NCBI GenBank assembly: GCA_033344815.1
Contig: JAWPMR010000001.1
Coordinates: 3,148,136-3,212,135 of the forward strand
DNA from: Paracoccaceae bacterium
GTDB taxonomy: Bacteria > Pseudomonadota > Alphaproteobacteria > Rhodobacterales > Rhodobacteraceae
Length of the DNA: 64,000 nt
Direction: 5' to 3'
A model generated the notes under the pieces. It made no database searches and was not told the DNA's origin. It saw nothing but the letters and a program-made list of their open reading frames with translations. The position numbers and the translations under genes are program-made. Of this stretch, positions 18,145-26,485 are shown one piece after another. How positions within the stretch are numbered: position 1 is the stretch's first letter; the number at the start of each line of letters is the position of its first letter.

Positions 18145-19040
18145 TAGCTTTTCCTTGGCGTGTTGGATTGTTTTGCGCCGCTTGGGACGTCCAGATCGTC
18201 TGCGCCCACTGTGGCTTTGAGGCGTTCGATCTCGTCCGGATCGATATCGTCGGCGGCGGAGTGGATAACCGGTTCGGCGTTCCAGTCAGAGACCAGATTG
18301 ACTACCGCTTGAAAGGCAACGAGCACCATGACCAAAAGCACCATGGGTTTCAGCGTTGCCGGGATGGGCGGGTCAAAGGCCGTGCCAAAGGTTTCCCACC
18401 TGTAAAACTTGTCAAACGCTTCGCCATATCCGCCATAGATCAGGAAGAAGGCAAAGGTGACGATCAGCCCCGTGGAAATGCAATCACATGTGCGTTGCAA
18501 CCCGCGTGGCAACATATCATAGAGCAGGAAAATGCGGATGTGACTGCGCTGTTGCATGGCGTAGAGCCCGGCACAGAGAAACACAAAACCGGCCAGCCAT
18601 AGCGAAAGTTCGTTGGCCCAGAGTGTCGGCGCTTCGAAGACATAGCGTAGTATTACTTCGTAAATCATCACACAGCAAAGCAGTACGATGAGCATCATGG
18701 TTAGGCGGCCAATGAAAACGGCCAGGCGGTCGAGTGGTTTCCAGCTTTCAAACTCCATCGGCGCCCGGCGCACGGTGCGCACACCCAGATAGCCAAAAAC
18801 AGGCAGCAAGATCAGAGCGATCCAGTCGGCTGCATCGGCATAGCCACCAAACAGGCCACCCATATTGGGTGTCACGTCGATCCGTCCAAACAACGCGCTG
18901 AGTTTGTCATACTGCGACGTGTCTTCTGGCGGGAACCACGACAGCGTGAAAGCGGGTAGATGCCAGGTAAGCCATGCCGCGCAGGCAATAAATGAAAGCG
19001 GTACGAGCCACTCGATAAGGCTTCCGGATTTTTCCTGCAT
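18144..19040 (-). CDS. dctQ: TRAP transporter small permease (DctQ family), enlarged
   Basis: Small membrane subunit of the TRAP system, here 298 residues instead of the usual 160-200. The DctQ core with four membrane helices spans about residues 105-255 (IYEVILRYVFEAPTLWANELS is the family signature). Before it are two more predicted helices with an intervening soluble loop (residues about 12-95), and after it a charged C-terminal tail. The ATG at 19040 was chosen because GGGGGAC stands just upstream; a TTG four codons earlier is inside that ribosome-binding site. Transcription from dctP must pass the terminator at 19092-19123 to reach this gene. Confidence 0.88.
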   Translation of the reverse strand: MQEKSGSLIEWLVPLSFIACAAWLTWHLPAFTLSWFPPEDTSQYDKLSALFGRIDVTPNMGGLFGGYADAADWIALILLPVFGYLGVRTVRRAPMEFESWKPLDRLAVFIGRLTMMLIVLLCCVMIYEVILRYVFEAPTLWANELSLWLAGFVFLCAGLYAMQQRSHIRIFLLYDMLPRGLQRTCDCISTGLIVTFAFFLIYGGYGEAFDKFYRWETFGTAFDPPIPATLKPMVLLVMVLVAFQAVVNLVSDWNAEPVIHSAADDIDPDEIERLKATVGADDLDVPSGAKQSNTPRKS

Positions 19041-19091
19041 GATGTCCCCCAACCACAGTGGCCGATTTTCAGGTTTGTCCCGGCCAGAGAC

Positions 19092-19123
19092 AAAAAAGAC
19101 CCCGCCGAATGGCCGGCGGGGTC
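19092..19123 (-). terminator. Rho-independent terminator between dctP and dctQ
   Basis: On the minus strand a perfect 10-bp GC-rich stem (GACCCCGCCG / CGGCGGGGTC) is followed by TTTTTT. It lies after the dctP stop and before the dctQ start. Partial read-through would give much more binding protein than permease, a usual design for such transporters. Confidence 0.85.
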
Positions 19124-19138
19124 TGGGTTCAGGTCAGA

Positions 19139-20161
19139 TTACTGCTTGAGACCGAGCTGTTCGAGATAGGCCAGATGGCTGTCAACCAGCGCTTTGGCTT
19201 CCGGCGTATCGGCAAACTCAGGCCATGTGGCTTGAGCTGCGGCACGGAATTTCGCAAGCTCTTCTGGAGCCCACTGGGACAGTGTCACACCTTGCTCACG
19301 CAGTTGAGCAGCAGCTTCGGCGTTCTTTTTCTCAAACGTCAAAGCGGTGCGCAGCGCCAGCGCTTCCATTGCAACTTTCATGATCTTCTGGTGATGCGCA
19401 GGCATCGCGTCAAACACGGCCTTGTTGCACGCCAGATGATCCGAAGGCATCGAATGGAAGCCCGGGAAGTTTGCGTATTTTACGATGTCATAGAGGCCCA
19501 ACCCAACGTTGTTGGCGAGACCGGATGCGTCGGCACCGTCAATGATACCTGTTTCCAACGCGGTAAAGATCTCGGTGAAATCCATCACGATGGGCGAGGC
19601 ACCCAGTTTTTCAAAGATCTTTGTTTCCATGCCGGGGGGGGAACGGAATTTCCAGTCTTTGAAGTCTTCGACTTTGGCGATTGGTTTGGATGACGCGAAG
19701 GATTCCTGTCCGTAAACCCACCAGCCGATCAACTCCATGCCGTATTTGTTGTAAAGTGGCGCGGCTGCTTCACGCCCGCCACCGAAATACAACCAGCTGA
19801 GCTGTTGGTAAGGCGTGTCATAGCCGCCCATGATATCGCCGACGAACTGGAACGCCGAGTTTTTGCCGGTCTGGTATCCGCCACCGGTCATGTCGCAATC
19901 AAGAATGCCAGTGGATGCAGCGTCAAAAGTCTCAACTGATTTGACGACGGATGATGAATAGAACATTTCAACGACGATTTCGCCATTGGACATGTCCTGA
20001 ATGTCTTGCATGTATTGCGCGGCAAGTTTCCCGGAAACGGTTTCGGGCGCATAGTGTGTTTGGATCCGAAGGTTCGTTGTTTCGGCTGACGCGGTGAACG
20101 CGGTCGTGGCTGCAAGGGCAGCAACTGCGGCGACCGAAGCCGCCTTTTTGATGATTTTCAT
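19139..20161 (-). CDS. dctP: TRAP transporter substrate-binding protein (DctP family)
   Basis: Periplasmic solute receptor of the TRAP system, 340 residues. It starts with a Sec signal peptide (KK followed by AAVAALAATTAFTASAE, cleavage near residue 26). The substrate-fold signature is DWKFRSPPGMETKIFEKLGA, where the Arg binds the carboxylate in characterised DctP proteins, followed by DFTEIFTALETGIIDGADA. The ATG at 20161 was chosen because GGGAGGACATA precedes it and the signal peptide begins there. First gene of the leftward operon, divergent from the GntR regulator, and followed by a terminator that should keep its expression above that of the permease genes. The neighbouring enzymes suggest a sugar acid as ligand. 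Confidence 0.93.
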   Translation of the reverse strand: MKIIKKAASVAAVAALAATTAFTASAETTNLRIQTHYAPETVSGKLAAQYMQDIQDMSNGEIVVEMFYSSSVVKSVETFDAASTGILDCDMTGGGYQTGKNSAFQFVGDIMGGYDTPYQQLSWLYFGGGREAAAPLYNKYGMELIGWWVYGQESFASSKPIAKVEDFKDWKFRSPPGMETKIFEKLGASPIVMDFTEIFTALETGIIDGADASGLANNVGLGLYDIVKYANFPGFHSMPSDHLACNKAVFDAMPAHHQKIMKVAMEALALRTALTFEKKNAEAAAQLREQGVTLSQWAPEELAKFRAAAQATWPEFADTPEAKALVDSHLAYLEQLGLKQ

Positions 20162-20279
20162 TATGTCCTCCCAGACGTTGAGCGCACTGATGGGTCGGGC
20201 TTCAGGGGCCCGGTCGTATTTACGCTGACAAAACGTTAGGCTGACCAAGGTGGATCAAGCAAGAAAATATTTTATTTTT

Positions 20280-20318
20280 CCAAAATTTCGATATTTTAAT
20301 TGATTTTCGAAATTTTGG
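20280..20318. promoter_or_regulatory. Inverted repeat, probable operator of the GntR regulator
   Basis: A perfect 12-bp inverted repeat, CCAAAATTTCGA and TCGAAATTTTGG, separated by 15 AT-rich bases, in the divergent interval between dctP and the GntR gene. The arms plus AT-rich spacer lie where promoters for both directions should be, which suggests a binding site for the GntR protein that controls both itself and the TRAP/uronate operon. The symmetry is seen directly; the regulator assignment is inference. Confidence 0.65.
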
Positions 20319-20351
20319 GCGTAACGCTGAGGGCGTGGTGGGAGACCTGAT

Positions 20352-21041
20352 ATGGCTGCGCAGGATGCTGACATTTTCGACGACATGCGGCACCGTCTGA
20401 TCACAGGCGAATTCGGATACGGTACCAAACTGCGTGCGGAAAAGCTACGCCAAGATTACAATTGCTCAGCCAGTACAGTGCGCGAAGTATTGTTTCGGTT
20501 GTCGACTGTCGGGTTGGTGGATTTTCAAGAACAGCGTGGATTCAAGTCGCCTTTTCAATCGATTAAGCGACAGCACGAGTTAACTCAGATGCGCATCCTT
20601 CTCGAAAGCGAGGGAGCTTGTCTTTCTATCCGTCTGGGTGGCGTTGATTGGGAATCCCGGCTGTCCGCCGCGCATCACAAATTGTCTCATATTGAGACGC
20701 GAGTGCGATCCTCTGGTGATATGATTCCTTTACTTGGGCTGTGGAGCCGGGCTGAGCAGGAGTTTCACGAAACGCTTATTGATGCCTGCGGTTCTGATTT
20801 ATTGAAGGTCACACATAGAGTCATCTACGAACAATTTCGCCAGCAACTCGTTTCAGCGGAAACAAATTACGGGTATTTCCCCGAAAACATCCGGGAGCAT
20901 CAGGCGATTCTCGACGCAGCGCTTGAACGCAACGAAGATTTGATGCGTGTCACTGTCAACGATCATCTGGCGCGCAATCTCACCCGCCCGCTCCCTCAAA
21001 AGCATCACGGCGCGGCGTTGGGCAAATCCTCCGTGATGTAG
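20352..21041 (+). CDS. GntR family transcriptional regulator (FCD domain)
   Basis: Transcriptional regulator of 229 residues: an N-terminal winged helix (residues about 8-70, with KLRQDYNCSASTVREVLFRLSTVGLV as recognition region) and a C-terminal all-helical FCD ligand domain (about 85-215, with EFHETLIDACGS and HQAILDAALERN). FCD regulators of the FadR subgroup bind carboxylic acids, often sugar acids, at a metal site. It is divergent from dctP and probably represses the uronate and sugar-acid operons until its ligand appears. Its 3' end overlaps the 3' end of denD on the opposite strand by 37 bases. Confidence 0.9.
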   Translation: MAAQDADIFDDMRHRLITGEFGYGTKLRAEKLRQDYNCSASTVREVLFRLSTVGLVDFQEQRGFKSPFQSIKRQHELTQMRILLESEGACLSIRLGGVDWESRLSAAHHKLSHIETRVRSSGDMIPLLGLWSRAEQEFHETLIDACGSDLLKVTHRVIYEQFRQQLVSAETNYGYFPENIREHQAILDAALERNEDLMRVTVNDHLARNLTRPLPQKHHGAALGKSSVM

Positions 21042-21988
21042 GTTCGGATAATCTCGTCAAAAGTAGTTTCTGCCTTGAAGCCCAACGAAATTGCGCGTTC
21101 AGGATTGAAATTTCGCGGCCATCCGTCGACGATTTTGATGATTGCGGGATCATGTTGCACCTTGATGAGATCCACGGCGTCCTGGCCTGCGATCCGCCTC
21201 AAAGCTTCTATTTGTTCTTCAACAGTGCAACTGAGGCCGGGCAGATTGAGCGCACGCCTGCCCTTCAAGAGCATCGTATCCAGACCGGCAGCATGGATCA
21301 GAAATTCCGCAGCGGCGCGCGGTGACGCGTGCCAGTGACGCACCGAAGGCTTCACCGGCAAGATCGCTTCCTTGCCACTGAGCGGCTCACGAATGATGCC
21401 GGAAAAAAAGGAAGACGCTGCCAGATTAGCTTTTCCTGGGCGTACGCAAATTGTCGGAAACCGCAAGGACAGACCGTCCACAAAACCCTTTCGGCTGAAG
21501 TCGGAAAGCATCAGTTCGCTGATGGCTTTTTGCGCTCCATAACTGGTTTGCGGTGCTGAAAGGAATTCATCATCAATCTTATCTGGGAACGGTCCACCAA
21601 ACACCGCGATAGACGAAGTAAAAACCACTTTTGGTAGGTAGGTCCCGCCCGAGGCTTCGTATGCGTTGCGAAATGCTTCGAGGAGATGCCACATGGACAT
21701 CATATTTACGTCCCAACCCTTGGTGAAATTCGTTTCGGACTCGCCTGAAACGATCGCGGCCAAATGAAATACGATATCCGGATGTTCCGAAACAAGATCT
21801 TTGGCAACGCCTGTCGAGGACAGATTCCCGGTTTTGCACTTTACCCCTGCAACGCCATTCGGCGGGAACGCAACATCAAAGAGTGTGATGTCCAATTCGG
21901 GATGCCCGGGCATCCCTTCGGCCACAAGACGCGCGGCCAGTTTCTGGCCCACCATACCGCCGCCGCCGATGATCAGAACGCGGGTCAT
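21005..21988 (-). CDS. denD: D-erythronate dehydrogenase-like NAD-dependent epimerase/dehydratase family protein
   Basis: Extended short-chain dehydrogenase of 327 residues, close in sequence features to DenD, which oxidises D-erythronate at C2. Rossmann motif VLIIGGGGMVGQKLA is at the N-terminus; catalytic Ser/Tyr/Lys are in FTSSIAVFGG and TSYGAQKAISELML (YxxxK, near residue 150); LSLRFPTICVRPGKANLAAS is typical of the DenD group. It is coupled to the following dehydrogenase gene at its 5' side by a 4-base overlap. DenD in characterised pathways works with LtnD/OtnA-type enzymes on four-carbon acid sugars; here the partner kinase is missing, so the substrate may differ. Confidence 0.8.
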   Translation of the reverse strand: MTRVLIIGGGGMVGQKLAARLVAEGMPGHPELDITLFDVAFPPNGVAGVKCKTGNLSSTGVAKDLVSEHPDIVFHLAAIVSGESETNFTKGWDVNMMSMWHLLEAFRNAYEASGGTYLPKVVFTSSIAVFGGPFPDKIDDEFLSAPQTSYGAQKAISELMLSDFSRKGFVDGLSLRFPTICVRPGKANLAASSFFSGIIREPLSGKEAILPVKPSVRHWHASPRAAAEFLIHAAGLDTMLLKGRRALNLPGLSCTVEEQIEALRRIAGQDAVDLIKVQHDPAIIKIVDGWPRNFNPERAISLGFKAETTFDEIIRTYITEDLPNAAP

Positions 21989-22872
21989 AGCGTCAGCCCA
22001 TTGCGTGCTTTGAGTTCAAGATAGAGACCGGAGTGATCTCTTTCGCCGCCGTCCATCGCGTCTATGAAATGCTGAAACCTGTCGCGTACGTTTTTGGTCG
22101 CGGGCAGTTCAAGCCCAAGGCTGGCGGCTTCATCCAATGTATTGTTCAGATCTTTCACTTGAAATTTTGTCAGGCCACCGGGGTCGAAATTACCTTCCGT
22201 CATGCGTTCTCCGTGTTGTTGCAGGATCACGCTATCGGCGAACCCACCTTTGAGCGCTGCGCGTACTGCAGCGGGATCTGCACCGCCCTGCTCGACCAGC
22301 AACATGGCTTCGGCTACGGCGGAAATGGTGACCGCCACGATTGTCTGATTGGCCAGTTTCGACAATTGTCCTGCGCCGGACGGACCGACATGAACCGGAC
22401 GGCCCATCGCTTCAAAAACGGAGCGTGCTCTTGAAAAAGTTTCTGCTTGTCCCCCTACCATAATGGCAAGCGTCCCCGCTTCAGCCCCTTTGGTTCCGCC
22501 CGATACTGGGGCGTCCAGATGGCCGAACCCCAAACTTTCAAGTGTCTCGGCTTGTTGGCGCGCGTGTTCTGGCTTTGCGCTGGACATATCGATCCAAATC
22601 GCCCCCTTGGATAGAGATTTTTGCACATCCGGGTTTTCGATCAGCGCGCCGGAGGCAAATCCATCCGACAACATGGTGATAACGATCTCGGCACCTGTGA
22701 CCGCATCAATTTCATTCTCGGCAATGCGCGCGCCGTCTTGGGCGAGAGGTTCTGCGCGTGCGCGCGTTCTGTTCCATACGGTGAGCTGGTGGCCCGCTTT
22801 GAGCAGATTGCGTGACATGGGCACTCCCATCAGCCCGGTTCCGATCAGCGTGACCTTGCGCGTTTGTGTCAT
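21985..22872 (-). CDS. Beta-hydroxyacid dehydrogenase (L-threonate dehydrogenase-like)
   Basis: 3-HIBADH-family dehydrogenase, 295 residues, with VTLIGTGLMGVPMSRNLLKAG (nucleotide site), HLDAPVSGGTKGAEAGTLAIMVGG (substrate site, standard form unlike the copy at 11248-12135), and GAGQLSKLANQTIVAVT (catalytic Lys, about residue 172). Together with the adjacent denD-like gene it suggests oxidation of a tetronic or related sugar acid, as LtnD does with L-threonate, but tartronate-semialdehyde reductase activity would look much the same. First gene of a two-gene leftward operon, divergent from the SDR gene at 23069. Confidence 0.8.
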   Translation of the reverse strand: MTQTRKVTLIGTGLMGVPMSRNLLKAGHQLTVWNRTRARAEPLAQDGARIAENEIDAVTGAEIVITMLSDGFASGALIENPDVQKSLSKGAIWIDMSSAKPEHARQQAETLESLGFGHLDAPVSGGTKGAEAGTLAIMVGGQAETFSRARSVFEAMGRPVHVGPSGAGQLSKLANQTIVAVTISAVAEAMLLVEQGGADPAAVRAALKGGFADSVILQQHGERMTEGNFDPGGLTKFQVKDLNNTLDEAASLGLELPATKNVRDRFQHFIDAMDGGERDHSGLYLELKARNGLTL

Positions 22873-23014
22873 TGTCTAAGGTGCCCCATGAATTCTGGTT
22901 TCAAAGCAGTAGCCAAAGCTTGGCTCGTGTCATACGCTAACGAAAACGAGCCGTTGGACCAGCCCGTCGAATGGTTTTTTAGTGAAGTCAGCAATATTGA
23001 TGCACTTCTTTGAT

Positions 23015-23031
23015 TGGTCAGCGTCGGACCA
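23015..23031. promoter_or_regulatory. Short inverted repeat in the ltnD-like/SDR divergent region
   Basis: TGGTC and GACCA separated by seven bases, 38 bases upstream of the SDR start codon, in the 196-base divergent interval. It could be an operator for the local GntR protein, but the arms are short and do not match the larger repeat at 20280-20318. Confidence 0.25.
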
Positions 23032-23068
23032 GCAGAGAAAGTGGGCGCTGGCCAAGGGGGAGAATAAT

Positions 23069-23830
23069 ATGTCAGGGCAAAGACTTAAGGGTAAGCGCGC
23101 GCTTGTAACCGCAGCAGGTCAAGGGATTGGGCGCGCCAGTGCGATTGCCATGGCCGAGCAAGGCGCAGAGGTTTATGCAACCGACATTAACATGGACGCG
23201 CTTTCCACGATTCGGGAGGCGAATCACGAAAATATCCAAATTTTCGAACTAAATGCACTGGACGATGCCAGCGTCAAAGAGGGCGTGGCGAAGGCGCAGC
23301 CAGACGTTTTGTTCAATTGCGCGGGGTTTGTGCATCACGGCTCGGTACTGGAGGCAACGGATGACGAGTGGGATTTTGCATTCAATCTGAATGTACGCTC
23401 CATGCTGCGTACGATCCGCGCAACACTGCCGGGAATGCTGGAGCGCGGGCAGGGTTCCATCATCAACATGTCCTCGGCCTGTTCGTCTGTGATTGGTGCG
23501 CCAAACCGGTTCATCTATGGAACGACCAAGGCGGCGGTCATCGGGTTGACCAAATCCGTGGCTGTGGACTATGTGGCCAAAGGCATACGGTGCAATGCAA
23601 TTTGTCCCGGCACCGTTGAAAGTCCAAGCTGGCATGATCGTGTCGACGCCTTGGGTGAGCAACTGGGCAGCAAAGAAGAAGCCATGACCCAATTTGTATC
23701 GCGCCAACCCATGGGGCGCGTTGCCACGGCCGAAGAAATCGCGGCGCTCGTTGTTTATCTCGCCAGCGACGAGAGTGGTTTCACAACAGGGCATCCACAC
23801 ATCATTGACGGAGGGTGGTCAGGCCAATGA
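23069..23830 (+). CDS. Short-chain dehydrogenase (2-keto-3-deoxy-sugar-acid dehydrogenase type)
   Basis: Classical SDR, 253 residues: cofactor loop [16 protein letters not shown], NxxG region [15 protein letters not shown], catalytic Ser in [22 protein letters not shown] (YxxxK) and C-terminal [13 protein letters not shown]. The overall pattern, including [13 protein letters not shown], resembles the enzymes that oxidise 2-keto-3-deoxy-L-fuconate or -rhamnonate in non-phosphorylative deoxysugar pathways. The ATG at 23069 follows GGGGGAG at good spacing; the upstream frame to 22982 is not SDR-like. It overlaps the dehydratase gene by ATGA and opens the five-gene rightward operon. Confidence 0.83.
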   Translation: MSGQRLKGKRALVTAAGQGIGRASAIAMAEQGAEVYATDINMDALSTIREANHENIQIFELNALDDASVKEGVAKAQPDVLFNCAGFVHHGSVLEATDDEWDFAFNLNVRSMLRTIRATLPGMLERGQGSIINMSSACSSVIGAPNRFIYGTTKAAVIGLTKSVAVDYVAKGIRCNAICPGTVESPSWHDRVDALGEQLGSKEEAMTQFVSRQPMGRVATAEEIAALVVYLASDESGFTTGHPHIIDGGWSGQ

Positions 23831-25626
23831 CCAAGAAAATCGACATCGAAGATCTGCGATCCCGCAAGTGGTTCATGAACCCGGACAATCCGGAAATGAC
23901 CGCACTCTATCTGGAGCGGTACCTGAACTATGGGCTGACGCGCGAGGAGCTACAGTCAGGCAAGCCGATCATTGGGATTGCCCAAACCGGCAGCGATCTG
24001 AGCCCTTGCAACCGGCATCACCTGGAACTGACCAAGCGCGTGCGCGACGGCATCATCGCCGCAGGCGGGACCTGTATCGAAGTGCCCGTCCATCCGATTC
24101 AGGAAACTGGCAAACGGCCCACGGCCATGTTGGACCGGAACCTTGCCTATCTGTCGCTGGTTGAAACGCTTTTTGGCTATCCGCTGGACGGTGTTGTGTT
24201 GAACATCGGCTGTGACAAAACAACGCCCGCGCTTTTGATGGCGGCGGCAACGGTGAATATTCCTGCAGTGGCGCTGTCAGTTGGACCAATGTTGAACGGT
24301 TGGTTCCGCGGTGAACGCACCGGGTCCGGCACCATCGTGTGGAAAGCGCGCGAAATGCTGGCCGCAGGTGAAATTGACGATGATGGTTTCATGGAGCTGG
24401 TGGCATCTTCTGCACCATCCGTTGGCTATTGCAACACAATGGGCACGGCCACGACGATGAATTCACTTGCCGAGGCTTTGGGTATGCAATTGCCGGGGTC
24501 GGCGGCGATTCCAGCGCCTTACCGGGAGCGCGGTCAAATCAGTTACGAAACCGGTCGTCGGATCGTCGAGATGGTCTGGGAAGACTTGCGCCCCTCTGAC
24601 ATCATGACACGCGAGGCGTTTGAGAACGCGATCGTTATCAACTCCGCGATTGGCGGATCGACAAATGCGCCGATCCATCTGAACGGCATTGCGCGGCATC
24701 TGGATGTGCCCTTGGATAACAATGACTGGCAGAAAATTGGCCATGACGTTCCGCTCCTGGTGAATTTGCAGCCAGCGGGTGAATACCTTGGCGAGGATTA
24801 TCAACACGCGGGCGGCGTGCCGGCGGTTGTGGGGGAATTGATCGAGGCGGGGCTTTTGCCGCACCCGGATGCGATGACCGCCAACGGTAAAACCATGGGC
24901 GAAAACTGTGCCGCACAGCGCAGTGAAGATACTAAGGTCATCAAACCGGTCTCGGATCCGCTGAAACCACAGGCCGGGTTCATCAACCTGACGGGCAATC
25001 TGTTTGACAGCGCCATTATGAAGACCAGCGTGATCAGCCCGAATTTCCGTGCCAAATATCTGTCGAACCCCGATGATATGCACGCTTTTGAAGGACGCGC
25101 GGTGGTGTTTGACGGACCGGAAGATTTCCATCACCGGATTGATGATCCTGCCGAGAACATCGACGAAAGCTGTGTGTTGTTCATGCGTGGTGCCGGGCCC
25201 AAAGGCTATCCGGGGGGCGCGGAAGTCGTAAACATGCGACCGCCCTCCTATCTGTTGAAAAAAGGGGTTGAGGCATTGCCCTGTGTTGGGGATGGCCGGC
25301 AATCCGGGACCTCTGGCAGCCCGTCGATCCTGAATGCGTCGCCTGAGGCTGCCGCAGGTGGCGGTCTGGCTCTGTTGCAAACGGGTGATACTGTTCGGAT
25401 TGATCTGAACAAATGCACGGCGGATATGTTGGTGCCGTTGGATGTTCTGGCCGAACGTGCCCGCGTATTTGAAGCGGCGGGTGGTTATGACGCCCCGGAA
25501 AGCCAGTCACCCTGGCAACAGTATTTCCGTGAAAAGGTAGGCCGGTTCGATCAGGGAATGATCCTTGAAGATGCCGATAAATATCAAGACATCGCGCGCA
25601 AATATATGCCGCGTGACAACCACTGA
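23827..25626 (+). CDS. IlvD/Edd family sugar-acid dehydratase
   Basis: Iron-sulfur dehydratase of 599 residues in the arabinonate/xylonate branch of the IlvD/Edd family, which turns aldonic acids into 2-keto-3-deoxy acids. Conserved cysteine segments of the cluster are [22 protein letters not shown] and [32 protein letters not shown] and the C-terminal [25 protein letters not shown] segment (near residue 490) complete the signature. It overlaps the SDR gene (ATGA). Its likely product would feed the SDR or the FAH-family hydrolase downstream. The sugar cannot be decided from sequence; pentonates and deoxyhexonates are the main candidates. Confidence 0.88.
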   Translation: MTKKIDIEDLRSRKWFMNPDNPEMTALYLERYLNYGLTREELQSGKPIIGIAQTGSDLSPCNRHHLELTKRVRDGIIAAGGTCIEVPVHPIQETGKRPTAMLDRNLAYLSLVETLFGYPLDGVVLNIGCDKTTPALLMAAATVNIPAVALSVGPMLNGWFRGERTGSGTIVWKAREMLAAGEIDDDGFMELVASSAPSVGYCNTMGTATTMNSLAEALGMQLPGSAAIPAPYRERGQISYETGRRIVEMVWEDLRPSDIMTREAFENAIVINSAIGGSTNAPIHLNGIARHLDVPLDNNDWQKIGHDVPLLVNLQPAGEYLGEDYQHAGGVPAVVGELIEAGLLPHPDAMTANGKTMGENCAAQRSEDTKVIKPVSDPLKPQAGFINLTGNLFDSAIMKTSVISPNFRAKYLSNPDDMHAFEGRAVVFDGPEDFHHRIDDPAENIDESCVLFMRGAGPKGYPGGAEVVNMRPPSYLLKKGVEALPCVGDGRQSGTSGSPSILNASPEAAAGGGLALLQTGDTVRIDLNKCTADMLVPLDVLAERARVFEAAGGYDAPESQSPWQQYFREKVGRFDQGMILEDADKYQDIARKYMPRDNH

Positions 25627-25636
25627 GGGAAGAAAG

Positions 25637-26485
25637 ATGAAACTAGTACGTTATGGTGCCACAGGTGCTGAGAAACCCGGGATGCTGGACGCAGAAGGTA
25701 CGTTGCGCGATTTGTCGTCCCATGTCAGTGACATCGCGGGCGACGCATTGTCGGACGCGGGTCTGGCCAAACTACGCGCGCTTGATCCTGACACATTACC
25801 CGCAGTAGATGGATCGCCTCGTATCGGGGCTTGCGTCGGCAGCATAGGCAAATTTCTCTGCATTGGTTTGAACTATTCCGATCACGCGGCGGAAACCGGT
25901 GCGGAAATCCCCAAGCACCCCATTTTGTTCTTCAAAGCCAATTCTGCGATCGTCGGTCCAAATGATGACGTGTCGATGCCGCGCGGGTCAACGAACACGG
26001 ATTGGGAAGTCGAGTTGGGGGTCGTGATTGGCACCAAAGCCAAATACGTGAGCAAAGAAAACGCGTTGGATCACGTGGCGGGGTATTGTGTGATCAATGA
26101 CGTGTCCGAACGAAATTTCCAGACGCAACTGACAGGCCAGTGGACCAAGGGCAAGTCCTGCGACACCTTTGGGCCAACAGGTCCTTGGTTGGTGACGCGC
26201 GACGAAGTCGCTGACCCGCAGAACTTGGCGATGAGTCTCGATGTGAACGGCAAGCGGATGCAGACAGGCAACACATCGACCATGATTTTCACCGTGGCTG
26301 AAATCATCGAGCATTTGTCCGGGTTGATGACCTTGCACCCCGGCGATGTGATCACGACCGGCACACCGCCTGGCGTTGGCATGGGGATGAAGCCAAACCC
26401 CGTCTACCTGAAGAAGGGCGATGTGATGGAATTGTCCATCGAAGGTCTTGGCCAGCAGCGCCAGACTGTGACGGAGGACGCATAA
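25637..26485 (+). CDS. Fumarylacetoacetate hydrolase family protein (diketo-sugar-acid hydrolase type)
   Basis: FAH-fold hydrolase, 282 residues, with GLNYSDHAAETGAEIPKHP, FFKANSAIVGPNDD, the metal-binding WEVELGVVIG and GYCVINDVSERNFQ, and the C-terminal VITTGTPPGVGMGMKP. This subgroup includes the 2,4-didehydro-3-deoxy-L-rhamnonate hydrolases that release pyruvate plus a hydroxy acid from an oxidised ketodeoxy acid, which fits the SDR and dehydratases around it. The ATG at 25637 follows GAGGGAAGAAAG; the frame extending upstream to 25565 lies inside the dehydratase gene. The next gene starts directly after the stop. Confidence 0.85.
   Translation: MKLVRYGATGAEKPGMLDAEGTLRDLSSHVSDIAGDALSDAGLAKLRALDPDTLPAVDGSPRIGACVGSIGKFLCIGLNYSDHAAETGAEIPKHPILFFKANSAIVGPNDDVSMPRGSTNTDWEVELGVVIGTKAKYVSKENALDHVAGYCVINDVSERNFQTQLTGQWTKGKSCDTFGPTGPWLVTRDEVADPQNLAMSLDVNGKRMQTGNTSTMIFTVAEIIEHLSGLMTLHPGDVITTGTPPGVGMGMKPNPVYLKKGDVMELSIEGLGQQRQTVTEDA

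Noticed and set aside
24463-25380. Minus-strand frame of 305 codons inside the IlvD/Edd dehydratase gene
   Set aside because: Opposite strand of a well conserved enzyme, rich in Arg/His/Gln; no recognisable domain.
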